The notes beneath the pieces are model-generated. The model was not told where the DNA came from and made no database searches. It saw nothing but the letters and a program-made list of their open reading frames with translations. 64,000 nt of DNA from Bradyrhizobiaceae bacterium PARB1 (lineage in GTDB: Bacteria; Pseudomonadota; Alphaproteobacteria; Rhizobiales; Xanthobacteraceae). A program made the position numbers and the translations under genes. The stretch covers positions 62,001 to 126,000 of the forward strand of contig NKIY01000008.1 of assembly GCA_002256345.1 (NCBI GenBank), written 5' to 3'. Positions within the stretch are counted from its first letter, which is position 1, and each line of letters starts with the position of its first letter. Shown here piece by piece: positions 55,901 through 63,158 of this stretch.

Positions 55901-56097
55901 GCTCGCCGATGGCGCTTGCCGTGATCGGCGGCCTGATCTTCTCCACGTTGCTGTCGCTCATCTTCGTGCCGGCAATGTTCCTGATGATGGACGATGTCGG
56001 CAATCTGTCGTCGCGCTTGGGCCGCAAGCTGCTGGTTTCCAGCGGCGAGGAAGATCGCAACCATCCGCCCACCGGACATGGACAGGCCGACCGATGA
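52990..56097 (+). CDS. RND transporter permease, HAE1-like
   Basis: Encodes 1035 residues. MNISAWSIRHPLPSVVFSIILLLLGWISFTKL opens the protein; proton-relay motifs are LSTGILVDDAIVEIENI in helix 4 and LMGIVTKNAIMLVEF in helix 10. Periplasmic blocks such as VRHISSSITDGLSVTTVQFALETNTDRALNDVKDAVTRVR mark it as a complete RND pump. It differs clearly from the MexB-like pump at 37-40 kb. It is flanked at both ends by adaptor genes, with zero and overlapping junctions (ATGA with the downstream adaptor). Substrate unknown; no outer-membrane factor is encoded nearby. Confidence 0.95.
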   Translation: MAMNISAWSIRHPLPSVVFSIILLLLGWISFTKLAITRLPSADIPVISVAVAQFGAAPAELEAQVTKTIEDGVSGVEGVRHISSSITDGLSVTTVQFALETNTDRALNDVKDAVTRVRANLPQNVNEPLIQRVDVIGLPIVTYAAISPGKTPEQLSWFVDDVVKRALQGVRGVAQVERIGGVEREILVSLDPDRLQAAGLTAVDVSRRLRGTNVDLAGGRAEIGKNDQAIRTLAGAKTLNELAGTMISLPSGGEVRLEDLGTVTDTIADRRTFARLNGEPVVALGIKRSKGASDVVVAEAVQKRISSLKESYPDVDLKLIDTSVEFTKGNYDAAMSTLFEGAALAVIVVFLFLRDLRATVIAAVSLPLSIFPAFWVMDMLGFSLNLVSFLAITLSTGILVDDAIVEIENIVRHMRMGKSPYRAALEAADEIGLAVIAISLTIIAIFAPASFMSGIAGQFFKQFGITVSVQVFFSLLAARFVTPVLAAYFMKDHKHDDPPPGRILQLYHKLVTLSVKRYYLTVLFGIGVFALSILSIQLLPQGFLPAQDTARSLLAMELPPGSQLAFTEKTTEEIVQRLRRRPEIKSVFVDGGRVPPGISEVRRASLIINYTPKGDRKISQRELELAIGEELQGVPDIRYWFLDENGLRAISLVVTGPDINIVSNVANELATQMKRIPLIANVISETSLDRPELRVQPRADLAARLGVSTEGLSETIRVATIGDVGPALAKFDTGDRLVPIRVQLEDSARSDIQVLEQLRVPIGGGRGGVPLSVVADIKLDQGPTSINRYDRERQATVAADLVGTAALGDALKKIYELPVMKTLPKNVSVKQSGDAESLNELADGFATAISAGLMMVYAVLVLLFGTFLQPITILFSLPLSIGGAIMALLVTGKQLTTPVWIGILMLMGIVTKNAIMLVEFAVESIREGKPRDVAIIDAGMKRARPIVMTTIAMAAGMMPSALAWGAGGEFRSPMALAVIGGLIFSTLLSLIFVPAMFLMMDDVGNLSSRLGRKLLVSSGEEDRNHPPTGHGQADR

Positions 56098-56996
56098 TCG
56101 CGTCGCATTCCTTCTCCACGCAACGGACCGTCGCCATGCTGAAGCGCTTCCTGCTTGCCGCCGCACTCTGTTCTCTCGCAACGCCGGGCCGCGCCGCAGA
56201 CGAGGCCGACCTCGCCAAGGGAGCTGCCGTCACCGTGCTGGCAGCTTCCAAACAGTGTTTCGCCGATACGGTCGATGTTTCGGGTCTGCTACTGCCTCGC
56301 GAAGAAACCACGATACGGCCTGACCGACCCGGCATGAAGGTCGCGGAAGTCATGGTCGATGCCGGCGAAAATGTCACCGCGGGCCAGATCCTTGCTCGGC
56401 TCACCTCGCCTGACGGCGGCTCGGTTCAGCTCCAGGCGACAGTCGCCGGCCTCGTCAGCGCTTCGACTGCCGTGGTGGGTACAATCGCATCTGCCCGCGG
56501 CGAGGCGCTGTTCAGTATTATCGCACGCAGCGAGTTCGATTTCATCGGTCAGGTGCCGACCCGCGATCTGCCGAAGCTCAAGGTCGATCAACCTGCAAAG
56601 ATCAAGGTGATTGGAATCGGCGAGCTCGATGCCAAGGTGCGCCGTGTCGCTCCGTCGGTGGAGCCAAACAGCCAGCTCGGTCAGGTGGTGATCGCGCTTA
56701 ATTCGCCGCGCCGGCTGATGACCAATTCCTATGCGCGCGCGATGATCAAGACCGGGGAAAGCTGCGGCGTCGCACTGCCGCTCACCGCAATTCTCTACAG
56801 CTCCGGGGGCACCGTCGTGCAAGTGGTGCGTCGCCATAGAATCGAAACGCGCCGCGTCGAGGTGGGGCTGCTATCCGGCGGACAGATCGAAATTCGCGAA
56901 GGTCTCAATGCAGGCGATATCGTCGTCGCGCGCGCCGGCGCCTTGCTGCGCGAAGGGGATCCAGTGCGGCCGGTGACGATCAACGCGGGGAAGTGA
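56094..56996 (+). CDS. RND periplasmic adaptor, second copy (with Cys pair)
   Basis: Encodes about 300 residues and overlaps the pump stop by ATGA. The adaptor half-motifs are VSGLLLPREETTIRPDRPGMKVAEVMVDAGENVTAGQILARL and SVQLQATVAGLVSASTAVVGTIASARGEALF. Cys55 (KQCFADT) and Cys224 (ESCGVALP) match the pair in the first adaptor, so the two are diverged paralogues. A second ATG at 56136 gives a cleaner signal peptide (MLKRFLLAAALCSLATPGRA), whereas coupling favours 56094. It is the last gene of the rightward unit; the second pseudo-caspase converges on it 44 bases away. Confidence 0.82.
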   Translation: MIASHSFSTQRTVAMLKRFLLAAALCSLATPGRAADEADLAKGAAVTVLAASKQCFADTVDVSGLLLPREETTIRPDRPGMKVAEVMVDAGENVTAGQILARLTSPDGGSVQLQATVAGLVSASTAVVGTIASARGEALFSIIARSEFDFIGQVPTRDLPKLKVDQPAKIKVIGIGELDAKVRRVAPSVEPNSQLGQVVIALNSPRRLMTNSYARAMIKTGESCGVALPLTAILYSSGGTVVQVVRRHRIETRRVEVGLLSGGQIEIREGLNAGDIVVARAGALLREGDPVRPVTINAGK

Positions 56997-57040
56997 AGTA
57001 ACCGCTTCTGCGGAGCGAGAATGTTTCGCTCCGACCGCCC

Positions 57041-57907
57041 TTAGCTGCCGGCGCGTGCCGTCACGGCAGCGCCGAACTTGACTTCGTCGATGAGCGACGA
57101 CGACACGGCGGGAACCTGTTCGCCATCAGACGCGCGGGTGACGGCGGTGCGGGTGTTGGTGAACACGGCCTCGGCGCTGACCGGTTTCGCTTTCAGGTTC
57201 TTCAAAAATTCGGTGGCGAGCAGGCTGTTCTGGCCGTCGACATCGTCGGCGACTTTGCCCGGCGTTGCCGAGGTGAGGATCAGCGTCTTCTCGGGGAGAT
57301 CGATGGGTGCAAGGCCGCGCGAATAGGCCCGGAAGCGGCGCTCATAGGGATTACGTCGGGATGCATCGAGCACAACCAGCTTGGCCTGGGCACCGCGCTC
57401 CTTCATGACATCGAGCACGGTCTCGATGCTCATGCCCTGGCGACGCACATCGCGCTCGCGCCAGATCGCCGCATCGACCGGGATCATGTAGCTCTGGCGG
57501 CCGACCTGCACGCCATAACCGCCGAAATAGAGCATCACTGTGCTGTCGGGCTTGATCTTGTTCTTCAGCCGCTCAACTGCGCGGGTCATGTCATCGCGCG
57601 TAGCGTCTTCGATTACATCGACGTCGAAACCGTCCTGGCGCAGCGCGTGAGTCACGGCGCGCGCGTCGTTGATCGGCTGCAACAGCGGAGAGCCAGCATC
57701 AGGATAGTGGCCATTGCCGATGACGAGGGCCAGACGCGAGCTGTCAGGAGCGGTCTGGGTCGTCGCAAGACCGACGGAAGCACGTGCGGAATCCATGACA
57801 TGCTTGTTCAGCGCGGCATGGGCACCGAGCGCAAGCGAGACCAGACCGGCAAAAGCAACGGTCATGGTGATCGATCGTCGGGATACGCGAAACTGCCCTA
57901 CGTGCAT
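57041..57907 (-). CDS. second caspase-fold protein with Tyr/Ser active-site substitutions
   Basis: Encodes 288 residues. An uncleaved-looking N-terminal membrane helix (about 13-33) precedes the caspase-like domain: RLALVIGNGHYPDAGSPLLQPINDA, YFGGYGVQVGRQSYMIPVD and VVLDASRRNPYERRFRAYSRGLAP. Tyr131 replaces the catalytic His and Ser183 replaces the Cys. It aligns closely with the pseudo-caspase domain at 49.6 kb (both have QSYM.PVDA.IW...DVRR and TRASR/D.EQVP...SSL), so the two are paralogues; this one lacks TPRs. AGGAA lies 9 bases upstream of the ATG. It is convergent with the adaptor-pump operon. Confidence 0.83.
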   Translation of the reverse strand: MHVGQFRVSRRSITMTVAFAGLVSLALGAHAALNKHVMDSARASVGLATTQTAPDSSRLALVIGNGHYPDAGSPLLQPINDARAVTHALRQDGFDVDVIEDATRDDMTRAVERLKNKIKPDSTVMLYFGGYGVQVGRQSYMIPVDAAIWRERDVRRQGMSIETVLDVMKERGAQAKLVVLDASRRNPYERRFRAYSRGLAPIDLPEKTLILTSATPGKVADDVDGQNSLLATEFLKNLKAKPVSAEAVFTNTRTAVTRASDGEQVPAVSSSLIDEVKFGAAVTARAGS

Positions 57908-58247
57908 AACGTCGTTTCCTGCTCATCATTCACGCGCAACCAGTTGGTCGCGCGGACGTCTGACTAGGTTTGAAGGGGTGCCGAACCAATGAGTATCAAA
58001 TGTGCTCAATTTGCGGCACCGCAACCAACCCGCTGTTAACCCGTCGGGATCAACCGGGCAACGGGTAAAGGGCTCCATTTAAGACAGGGTTACTGACGCA
58101 ACGGAACTCCATTGCGCCCCCGACAATTGAATTCCGGCTTGATTCATGCTGGATTTCAATAGCTTGCAGGTGTCGGGGGAGGTTTCGGCGCAGTTGGCGA
58201 CGGTCAATTTCCAAGACGTGCGCGGACGCCGCACCGAAAGATGCTCC
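57908..58247. other. 340-base non-coding gap between the pseudo-caspase and the terpene-cyclase-like gene
   Basis: The stretch holds the divergent promoters. I see a small dyad, ACCCGT at 58039-58044 with ACGGGT at 58061-58066, and no open frame, tRNA or terminator. If the longer start at 58146 is used for the next gene, the gap shortens to 238 bases. Confidence 0.5.
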
Positions 58248-59975
58248 ATGACTGTGACCTATATGGCCCGCGCCGCCTTCGAAGCGCTCACCGTCCGGAG
58301 GAATGGACCGACGCTTTACGACCTGTGCGACCCCATCCTCCGCCGCCCAGGTACCGGGGACGCCCACATCGTCAAATTCTATAATACTGCGCTCGGAAAC
58401 CCGGCACTCCGGCCGTTGCTGCGACGGGCAGGCCTGCCAGAATTGCGCGATCCAGCCCGTTTCAAAGCGCTCCAGGACGCTCTGATCGCCGCCCGGGACG
58501 ACGCGGAGCCGGATTGGGAGGCCGTCGGTCGGCCAGTGGCCGAGCTGCTCGACACTATAAGCCTGCGGCATCCTGCCCCGCCAAGGGTGTCGGCGACCGG
58601 TTCGGCGCCGTCGATCGGCGAAATCGACGAAGTGATCCGCGCCTGCGGCAAGCATCTGCTCGAGTCCTTCGACAGAAATGGATTCATCCCGACCTATGCA
58701 GCCTTCAATCTGATCGGCGACCCCGACATGCATGGCCGCGAGTTCCTGATGGCGCTGACCGGACTGAATGCCCGCGGCTACAAGAACTCTACCCTGTTGT
58801 TTACGCTCGCCCGCGCCTTCATCGCGCGCTCGCCGGCCGGGAAGCTGATCAATCCGCCCTGGACTGGAATTGCCGAACCGATGTGGGAGCCGGTGCAGAT
58901 CCGCCATCGCTCGGCCTATTACGACGCCTTCTTCACCGAGGCCTTGCTCGCTTTTGGCGAGACCGGACTATCAACCAAAGAGCAAAACGCAAAGTCGCGC
59001 TGCGCCATCGATGCGATGATTGAATTCTGTCTCGTCACATCGCGCGAGGAAGTGAAGTCGCATGACGGCAGCAGCGTCCATGTGATCACGGCGCTGGCGC
59101 CGCCGCCGCATCCGCGCTTCAGCCGCTTCTTCGCGCAGATCAAACAGGATCTCGGCTTTGGCATTTATGTGCCGGACTGCGACACCACGGCCTGCTCGTT
59201 CTCTGCAGCAACGCAGGCCGGATCAAACGACTCCATTCTCGATCAGCCGCTACTCGACTTCTATGCTGGCTATCAGGTCAATGAAGGCGCCAACGAACCG
59301 CTCGTCACGGTGCCGATCAACGACCACATCAACTACGATGGCGCCATAGCAACCTGGATCGACAATCTCGCCGGCCAGCGCCCCTATGGCAACGATCTCG
59401 ACCCGACCCTGAATCTCGACGTGCTGGAGGTCTCGTTCCGCAACTGCGCGCGCTGGCAGGTGCTGGAAACGCCGAAGCGCCTGGAGACGGTGCAACGGAT
59501 CATCGGTTTTCAGCGACGCCTCGTCGAATCCGGGGCCTTTGCCGATCCGAGATCGCACATCTATTATCTGCCGGAGCTCTACTGCGCTTATTTTGGCCGC
59601 TGCTACGCGGCATTTCGCGCCTTGCCTGACGATACGCAACGCAAGCTCGACCCCGAAGATACATTCGAATTCATCAGACCACAGATTCTCGCTTACGTCG
59701 CCAATGAGCTGATCTCCCGCGAGATGAATGCATTCGATGCCGCCCTTGCCCTGATTGCACTCGGCCATCTCGGCGGCGACATCGCGCTGTTTACACCGGC
59801 GCTGCAGTGCATCATCCGCGGCTATGGCGAGGGCGGTCGGAAGGGGCCATTCAAGTCGTATGAGTGGAATAAGATGAAAACGCCGACTCGCATCCTGGTC
59901 GGCGGCCCCGAGGTCACGTCGGCTTTCGTGCTCATGGGTCTCGCTCTGGCGCGACATGCGATACATGGGCATTGA
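58248..59975 (+). CDS. large conserved protein with a class II terpene-cyclase-like motif
   Basis: Encodes 575 residues (609 from an ATG at 58146). It is soluble and mostly helical. I do not recognise it with certainty. The segment YVPDCDTTACSF (Asp codon at 59175) lines up with the DxDDTA acid motif of squalene-hopene and class II diterpene cyclases, and sequence before (FGIYVP) and after (HINYDGAIATWIDN, YYLPELYCAYFGRCYAAF) suggests alpha/alpha-barrel repeats. A cyclase or prenyl-binding role is therefore possible but unproven. Start is uncertain: the longer start adds 34 residues with no strong ribosome site. Neighbours give no clear terpene pathway. Confidence 0.6.
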   Translation: MTVTYMARAAFEALTVRRNGPTLYDLCDPILRRPGTGDAHIVKFYNTALGNPALRPLLRRAGLPELRDPARFKALQDALIAARDDAEPDWEAVGRPVAELLDTISLRHPAPPRVSATGSAPSIGEIDEVIRACGKHLLESFDRNGFIPTYAAFNLIGDPDMHGREFLMALTGLNARGYKNSTLLFTLARAFIARSPAGKLINPPWTGIAEPMWEPVQIRHRSAYYDAFFTEALLAFGETGLSTKEQNAKSRCAIDAMIEFCLVTSREEVKSHDGSSVHVITALAPPPHPRFSRFFAQIKQDLGFGIYVPDCDTTACSFSAATQAGSNDSILDQPLLDFYAGYQVNEGANEPLVTVPINDHINYDGAIATWIDNLAGQRPYGNDLDPTLNLDVLEVSFRNCARWQVLETPKRLETVQRIIGFQRRLVESGAFADPRSHIYYLPELYCAYFGRCYAAFRALPDDTQRKLDPEDTFEFIRPQILAYVANELISREMNAFDAALALIALGHLGGDIALFTPALQCIIRGYGEGGRKGPFKSYEWNKMKTPTRILVGGPEVTSAFVLMGLALARHAIHGH

Positions 59976-60086
59976 TCGTTTTGCTCGCGCGGAGTTGAGG
60001 CGATCTATCCATCGCGCACTGGCATCTGCGACGAAATACCGGCACTGTCCTCCGATTGTCGTCACGATCTTGTAATCCAAGGCCTT

Positions 60087-60818
60087 ATGCGCATGTCCCG
60101 CTGGTTTTGCCTCGCCCTTGTCGTTCTCAGCCTGCCGATATCGGCAGAGGCCGCTGATATCACTGGCGTTCCTAAAATCCGCGACGCGAATCAGGTCACC
60201 ATCGGCAATACGCGTATCCGTCTCGCTGGCTCCGATGCTCCTGGTCTCGATCAGCTATGCCTCAACGCCAATGGCGAGCGTTGGAACTGCGGCGTCGCCG
60301 CCCATGACGCGCTGGTGGCGCGGACGAGCGACAAGACCTGGACCTGCCGCACGCAACGCACCGATCGCTTCGGCCGCACCATCGCCAAATGCGAGGCAGA
60401 CGGCGAAGATGTCGCGCAGTGGCTGGTGAAAAGCGGTTGGGCGCTGTCCTATGTGCGCTTCTCGCATGTTTACGATGCGGATGAGAAAGCTGCCCGCGAA
60501 GCGCAGGTCGGGTTGTGGACCGGCGCCTTCATCGCGCCGTGGGACTGGCGGGTCCGCAACAAGAAGGCTGGCCCCCTGGGCGCGATCAAGCCGACGCCGG
60601 AAACTTCGCCGATCCTGCTCGCGTCGGCATCCGGCGCCACGCCGCCTTCGCCGGCCTGCCGGATCAAGGGAAATGTCAATCGCGCCGGCGTCTGCATCTA
60701 TCACACCCCGGAAAGCCGCTGGTATGCCAAGATCAAGATGCGTGTCAGCAAGGGCACGCGCTGGTTTTGTTCTAAAGAAGAGGCTGAAGCTGCCGGTTGC
60801 CGCGAGACTCGTCGCTGA
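60087..60818 (+). CDS. secreted SNase-like protein with a sunset-type C-terminal domain; catalytic residues altered
   Basis: Encodes 243 residues with a signal peptide ending near AEAAD. The nuclease-like fold is recognised from IRLAGSDAPGLDQLC, CGVAAHDAL and DRFGRTIAKCEADGEDVAQWLVKSGWAL. Compared with staphylococcal nuclease, Asp21 is replaced by Asn35 (DANQ for DGDT) and Glu43 by Gly53 (DAPG for DAPE), while Arg35 and Arg87 equivalents are kept, so activity is doubtful. The C-terminal 55 residues (CRIKGNVNRAGVCIYHTPESRWYAKI, RWFCSKEEAEAAGC) look like a sunset/excalibur-like module. Comparison positions are by motif alignment. Confidence 0.78.
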   Translation: MRMSRWFCLALVVLSLPISAEAADITGVPKIRDANQVTIGNTRIRLAGSDAPGLDQLCLNANGERWNCGVAAHDALVARTSDKTWTCRTQRTDRFGRTIAKCEADGEDVAQWLVKSGWALSYVRFSHVYDADEKAAREAQVGLWTGAFIAPWDWRVRNKKAGPLGAIKPTPETSPILLASASGATPPSPACRIKGNVNRAGVCIYHTPESRWYAKIKMRVSKGTRWFCSKEEAEAAGCRETRR

Positions 60819-60879
60819 TCCGGCCGGCTTGGCGATGACATCGCGGCGCTGACGTGGCAGGGTCCGCCGGCGATTCCCC

Positions 60880-61740
60880 ATGGGCGAGATCTTGGACCAG
60901 CCGGACAGCCATCCCATAGCAGAGCAGCAGCGCCGTAGCCGGACCTATCGCGCGCTGCGGCTAACGCTGCTCGCCACAATCATCTATGGAGGCATCGCCT
61001 ATCTGCTGCTGCCCGAACTCTGGACTCACTATGAGCACCAGAAATCGCTGGCGGGCATGCCGATGACGACCATGACTCCGCAGGGCATTCCCGGCGATCC
61101 CATCAATGTCGGCCTGATCGGCGACAGGAAGGACGTCATCTGCGCCATGCATGCGGCAGGCTGGTATCCCGCCGATCCGGTCACGCTAAAATCGTCGCTT
61201 GAAATCGTCGGTAGCGTGCTGCTCGATCGCCCTTATCACAATGCGCCCGTATCGCCACTCGTCTATCTCGGCCGCCGTGAGGATCTCGCTTTCGAAAAGC
61301 CGTCGGGCACAAGCCCCGACCGTCGCCATCATGTGCGACTGTGGCTGGTGCTCGATAAAGGGCAGGAGGATCGTCCGGTCTGGCTCGGCGACGCGACATT
61401 CGATCGCAGCGTCGGCGTCAGCAAATACACCGGCGCCGTCACGCATCACATCGCCGCGGATATCGATTCAGAACGCGCGCTGCTCGCGGACGATCTCGAA
61501 AAAGCAGGCATGGTGGAGGCCAAGTATCAAGTCACCGGCATCGGCCCGACTGTTGCCGGCCGTAACGGCGGCGGCGATCTGTACTTCACAGATGGCGAGA
61601 TCTGGATCCAGCGACTCGTGGTCGGCTGCGCCAAGCGCAGCGAACCGCCCGAAACAATCCCCAGCCCGGCGGCCACCGAGATCAAGGATCAGATTTTCCG
61701 CGCGGTGGCGAATGTAATCGGCCCGACATCCACACACTGA
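60880..61740 (+). CDS. LssY C-terminal domain protein
   Basis: Encodes 286 residues. One membrane helix (about 27-46) anchors a periplasmic domain with the phrase IGDRKDVICAMHAAGWYPADPVTLKSSLEIV, then VSPLVYLGRREDLAFEKP, RRHHVRLWLVLD, and VWLGDATFDRSVGVS...THHIAADIDSER. I recognise this as the LssY_C family, in which it often follows a PAP2 domain; here it stands alone. Function is unknown. It starts 62 bases after the nuclease-like gene and may share its transcript. Confidence 0.8.
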   Translation: MGEILDQPDSHPIAEQQRRSRTYRALRLTLLATIIYGGIAYLLLPELWTHYEHQKSLAGMPMTTMTPQGIPGDPINVGLIGDRKDVICAMHAAGWYPADPVTLKSSLEIVGSVLLDRPYHNAPVSPLVYLGRREDLAFEKPSGTSPDRRHHVRLWLVLDKGQEDRPVWLGDATFDRSVGVSKYTGAVTHHIAADIDSERALLADDLEKAGMVEAKYQVTGIGPTVAGRNGGGDLYFTDGEIWIQRLVVGCAKRSEPPETIPSPAATEIKDQIFRAVANVIGPTSTH

Positions 61741-61808
61741 TGGCGTCGCAGTTTTGATTTTGTACCGCGTCATGCGACGATGGCCGACGCATTCAACAAG
61801 GACAGAAA

Positions 61809-62987
61809 ATGGTCGTTCGTGCAGGTCGTGAATTTCTCGCCATCCCCGGCCCTACCACCATGCCAGACGAAGTGCTGCGAGCCATGCATCGGCCGCCGCT
61901 GGATATCTATTCCGACGCCATGGTGCAGCTCACTTACGGGCTGCTCGACGATCTCCGCACAGTCTTCGCGACCAAAGGCAGGACATATATTTACATTGCC
62001 AATGGTCATGGCGCCTGGGAGGCGACCCTCACTAATGTGCTGTCGCGCGGCGACAAGATCCTGGTGCTGGAGAGCGGTCGCTTCGCCGTCGGCTGGGGCA
62101 ACGCAGCGCGCCTGATGGGCGTCGAGGTCCAAAGCCTGAAGGGCGACTGGAATCGCGCGATTCGTCCGGCCGAGGTCGAGGCCGCGCTGCGGCAGGACAC
62201 GGAGCACAAGATCAAGGCCGTGCTCGCCGTGCAGATCGACACGGCCTCCGGCGCCTATAACGACATCGAAGCGATCGGCAAGGCAATCAAGGCTGCGGGC
62301 CACCCGGCGCTGTTCATGGTCGATGCGGTCGCTTCACTCGGCTGCATGCCGTTCGAGATGGATGCCTGGGGCATCGATGTCGCGATGTCTGCCTCGCAAA
62401 AGGGATTGATGACGCCGCCTGGCCTCGGCTTTGTCGCGGCCAACGATCGAGCGCGCGAGGTGCACAAATCGGCAGGCCTGCGCACGCCCTATTTCGACTG
62501 GACCGAGCGCGACGGCAATGAGCACTATCAGAAGCATTCGGGGACGGCCCCCGTGCATCTGATGTTCGCCCAGCGCCAGGCGCTCGACATGCTGTTCGAC
62601 GAGAAACTGGACAACGTATTCCAGCGCCATCGTCTGCTGGCGGAAGCTGTGCGGCGCGCCGTAGCCGTGTGGGCGGAAGGTGGCGTGCTCAGTTTCAATA
62701 TCGTCGAGTCGAAGGAACGCGCCAACACCGTCACGACGATCAGGATGGCCAATCCAGCGCCGCTGCTCGCCTATTGCCGGGAGAAATGCGGCGTCATTCT
62801 CGGCGTCGGCATTGGCGATCTGCAAGGCAAGGCCTTCCGTATTGCCCATATGGGCCACATCAATGCGCCAATGATCCTCGGCACGCTTGGTGTTGTTGAG
62901 ATGGGTTTGCAGGCGCTCGGCATCCCGCACGGCAAGGGCGGCGTGACGGCGGCAGTCAACTATCTCGGCGAGAACGTGAATCCTTAG
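61809..62987 (+). CDS. class V aminotransferase (alanine/serine-glyoxylate aminotransferase type)
   Basis: Encodes 392 residues. PLP-binding Lys198 is in SASQKGLM; GHGAWEATLTNVLSRGD, the Asp in FMVDAVASLG and the substrate-binding Arg in the C-terminal FRIAHMGHIN are typical of AGAT/SGAT-like enzymes. Likely reaction is transamination of glyoxylate with alanine or serine. The early EFLAIPGPT is standard. The upstream region from 61741 contains no other gene; the gene is followed by a repeat element. A role in glycine/serine or glyoxylate metabolism is expected. Confidence 0.92.
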   Translation: MVVRAGREFLAIPGPTTMPDEVLRAMHRPPLDIYSDAMVQLTYGLLDDLRTVFATKGRTYIYIANGHGAWEATLTNVLSRGDKILVLESGRFAVGWGNAARLMGVEVQSLKGDWNRAIRPAEVEAALRQDTEHKIKAVLAVQIDTASGAYNDIEAIGKAIKAAGHPALFMVDAVASLGCMPFEMDAWGIDVAMSASQKGLMTPPGLGFVAANDRAREVHKSAGLRTPYFDWTERDGNEHYQKHSGTAPVHLMFAQRQALDMLFDEKLDNVFQRHRLLAEAVRRAVAVWAEGGVLSFNIVESKERANTVTTIRMANPAPLLAYCREKCGVILGVGIGDLQGKAFRIAHMGHINAPMILGTLGVVEMGLQALGIPHGKGGVTAAVNYLGENVNP

Positions 62988-63010
62988 ATCGTTTACGACT
63001 TTGATAGGAC

Positions 63011-63136
63011 CGTGTCCCGGGCGCGCTGCAGCGTGCAACGCTGCTGCGCGGAACCGGGACCGTGCAAAGCGTGGCGTTTGTTGCGGTCCCGGCTCTGCGA
63101 AGCGGCATGGAGAATGCCGCGTCGCGTCCGGGACAC
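63011..63136. repeat. about 126-bp dispersed repeat with terminal inverted repeats
   Basis: CGTGTCCCGG at 63011-63020 is the exact reverse complement of CCGGGACACG at 63127-63136. The middle contains GCGCTGCAGCGTGCAACGCTGCTGCGC, which folds into internal stems, and further GGGACCG/CGGTCCC pairs. It lies between two convergent genes. The pattern of CGGGAC..GCGCTGCAGCG phrases is one I recall from Rhodopseudomonas and Bradyrhizobium intergenic repeats. Confidence 0.6.
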
Positions 63137-63158
63137 GATTCCATCAAAACAAACTGCG

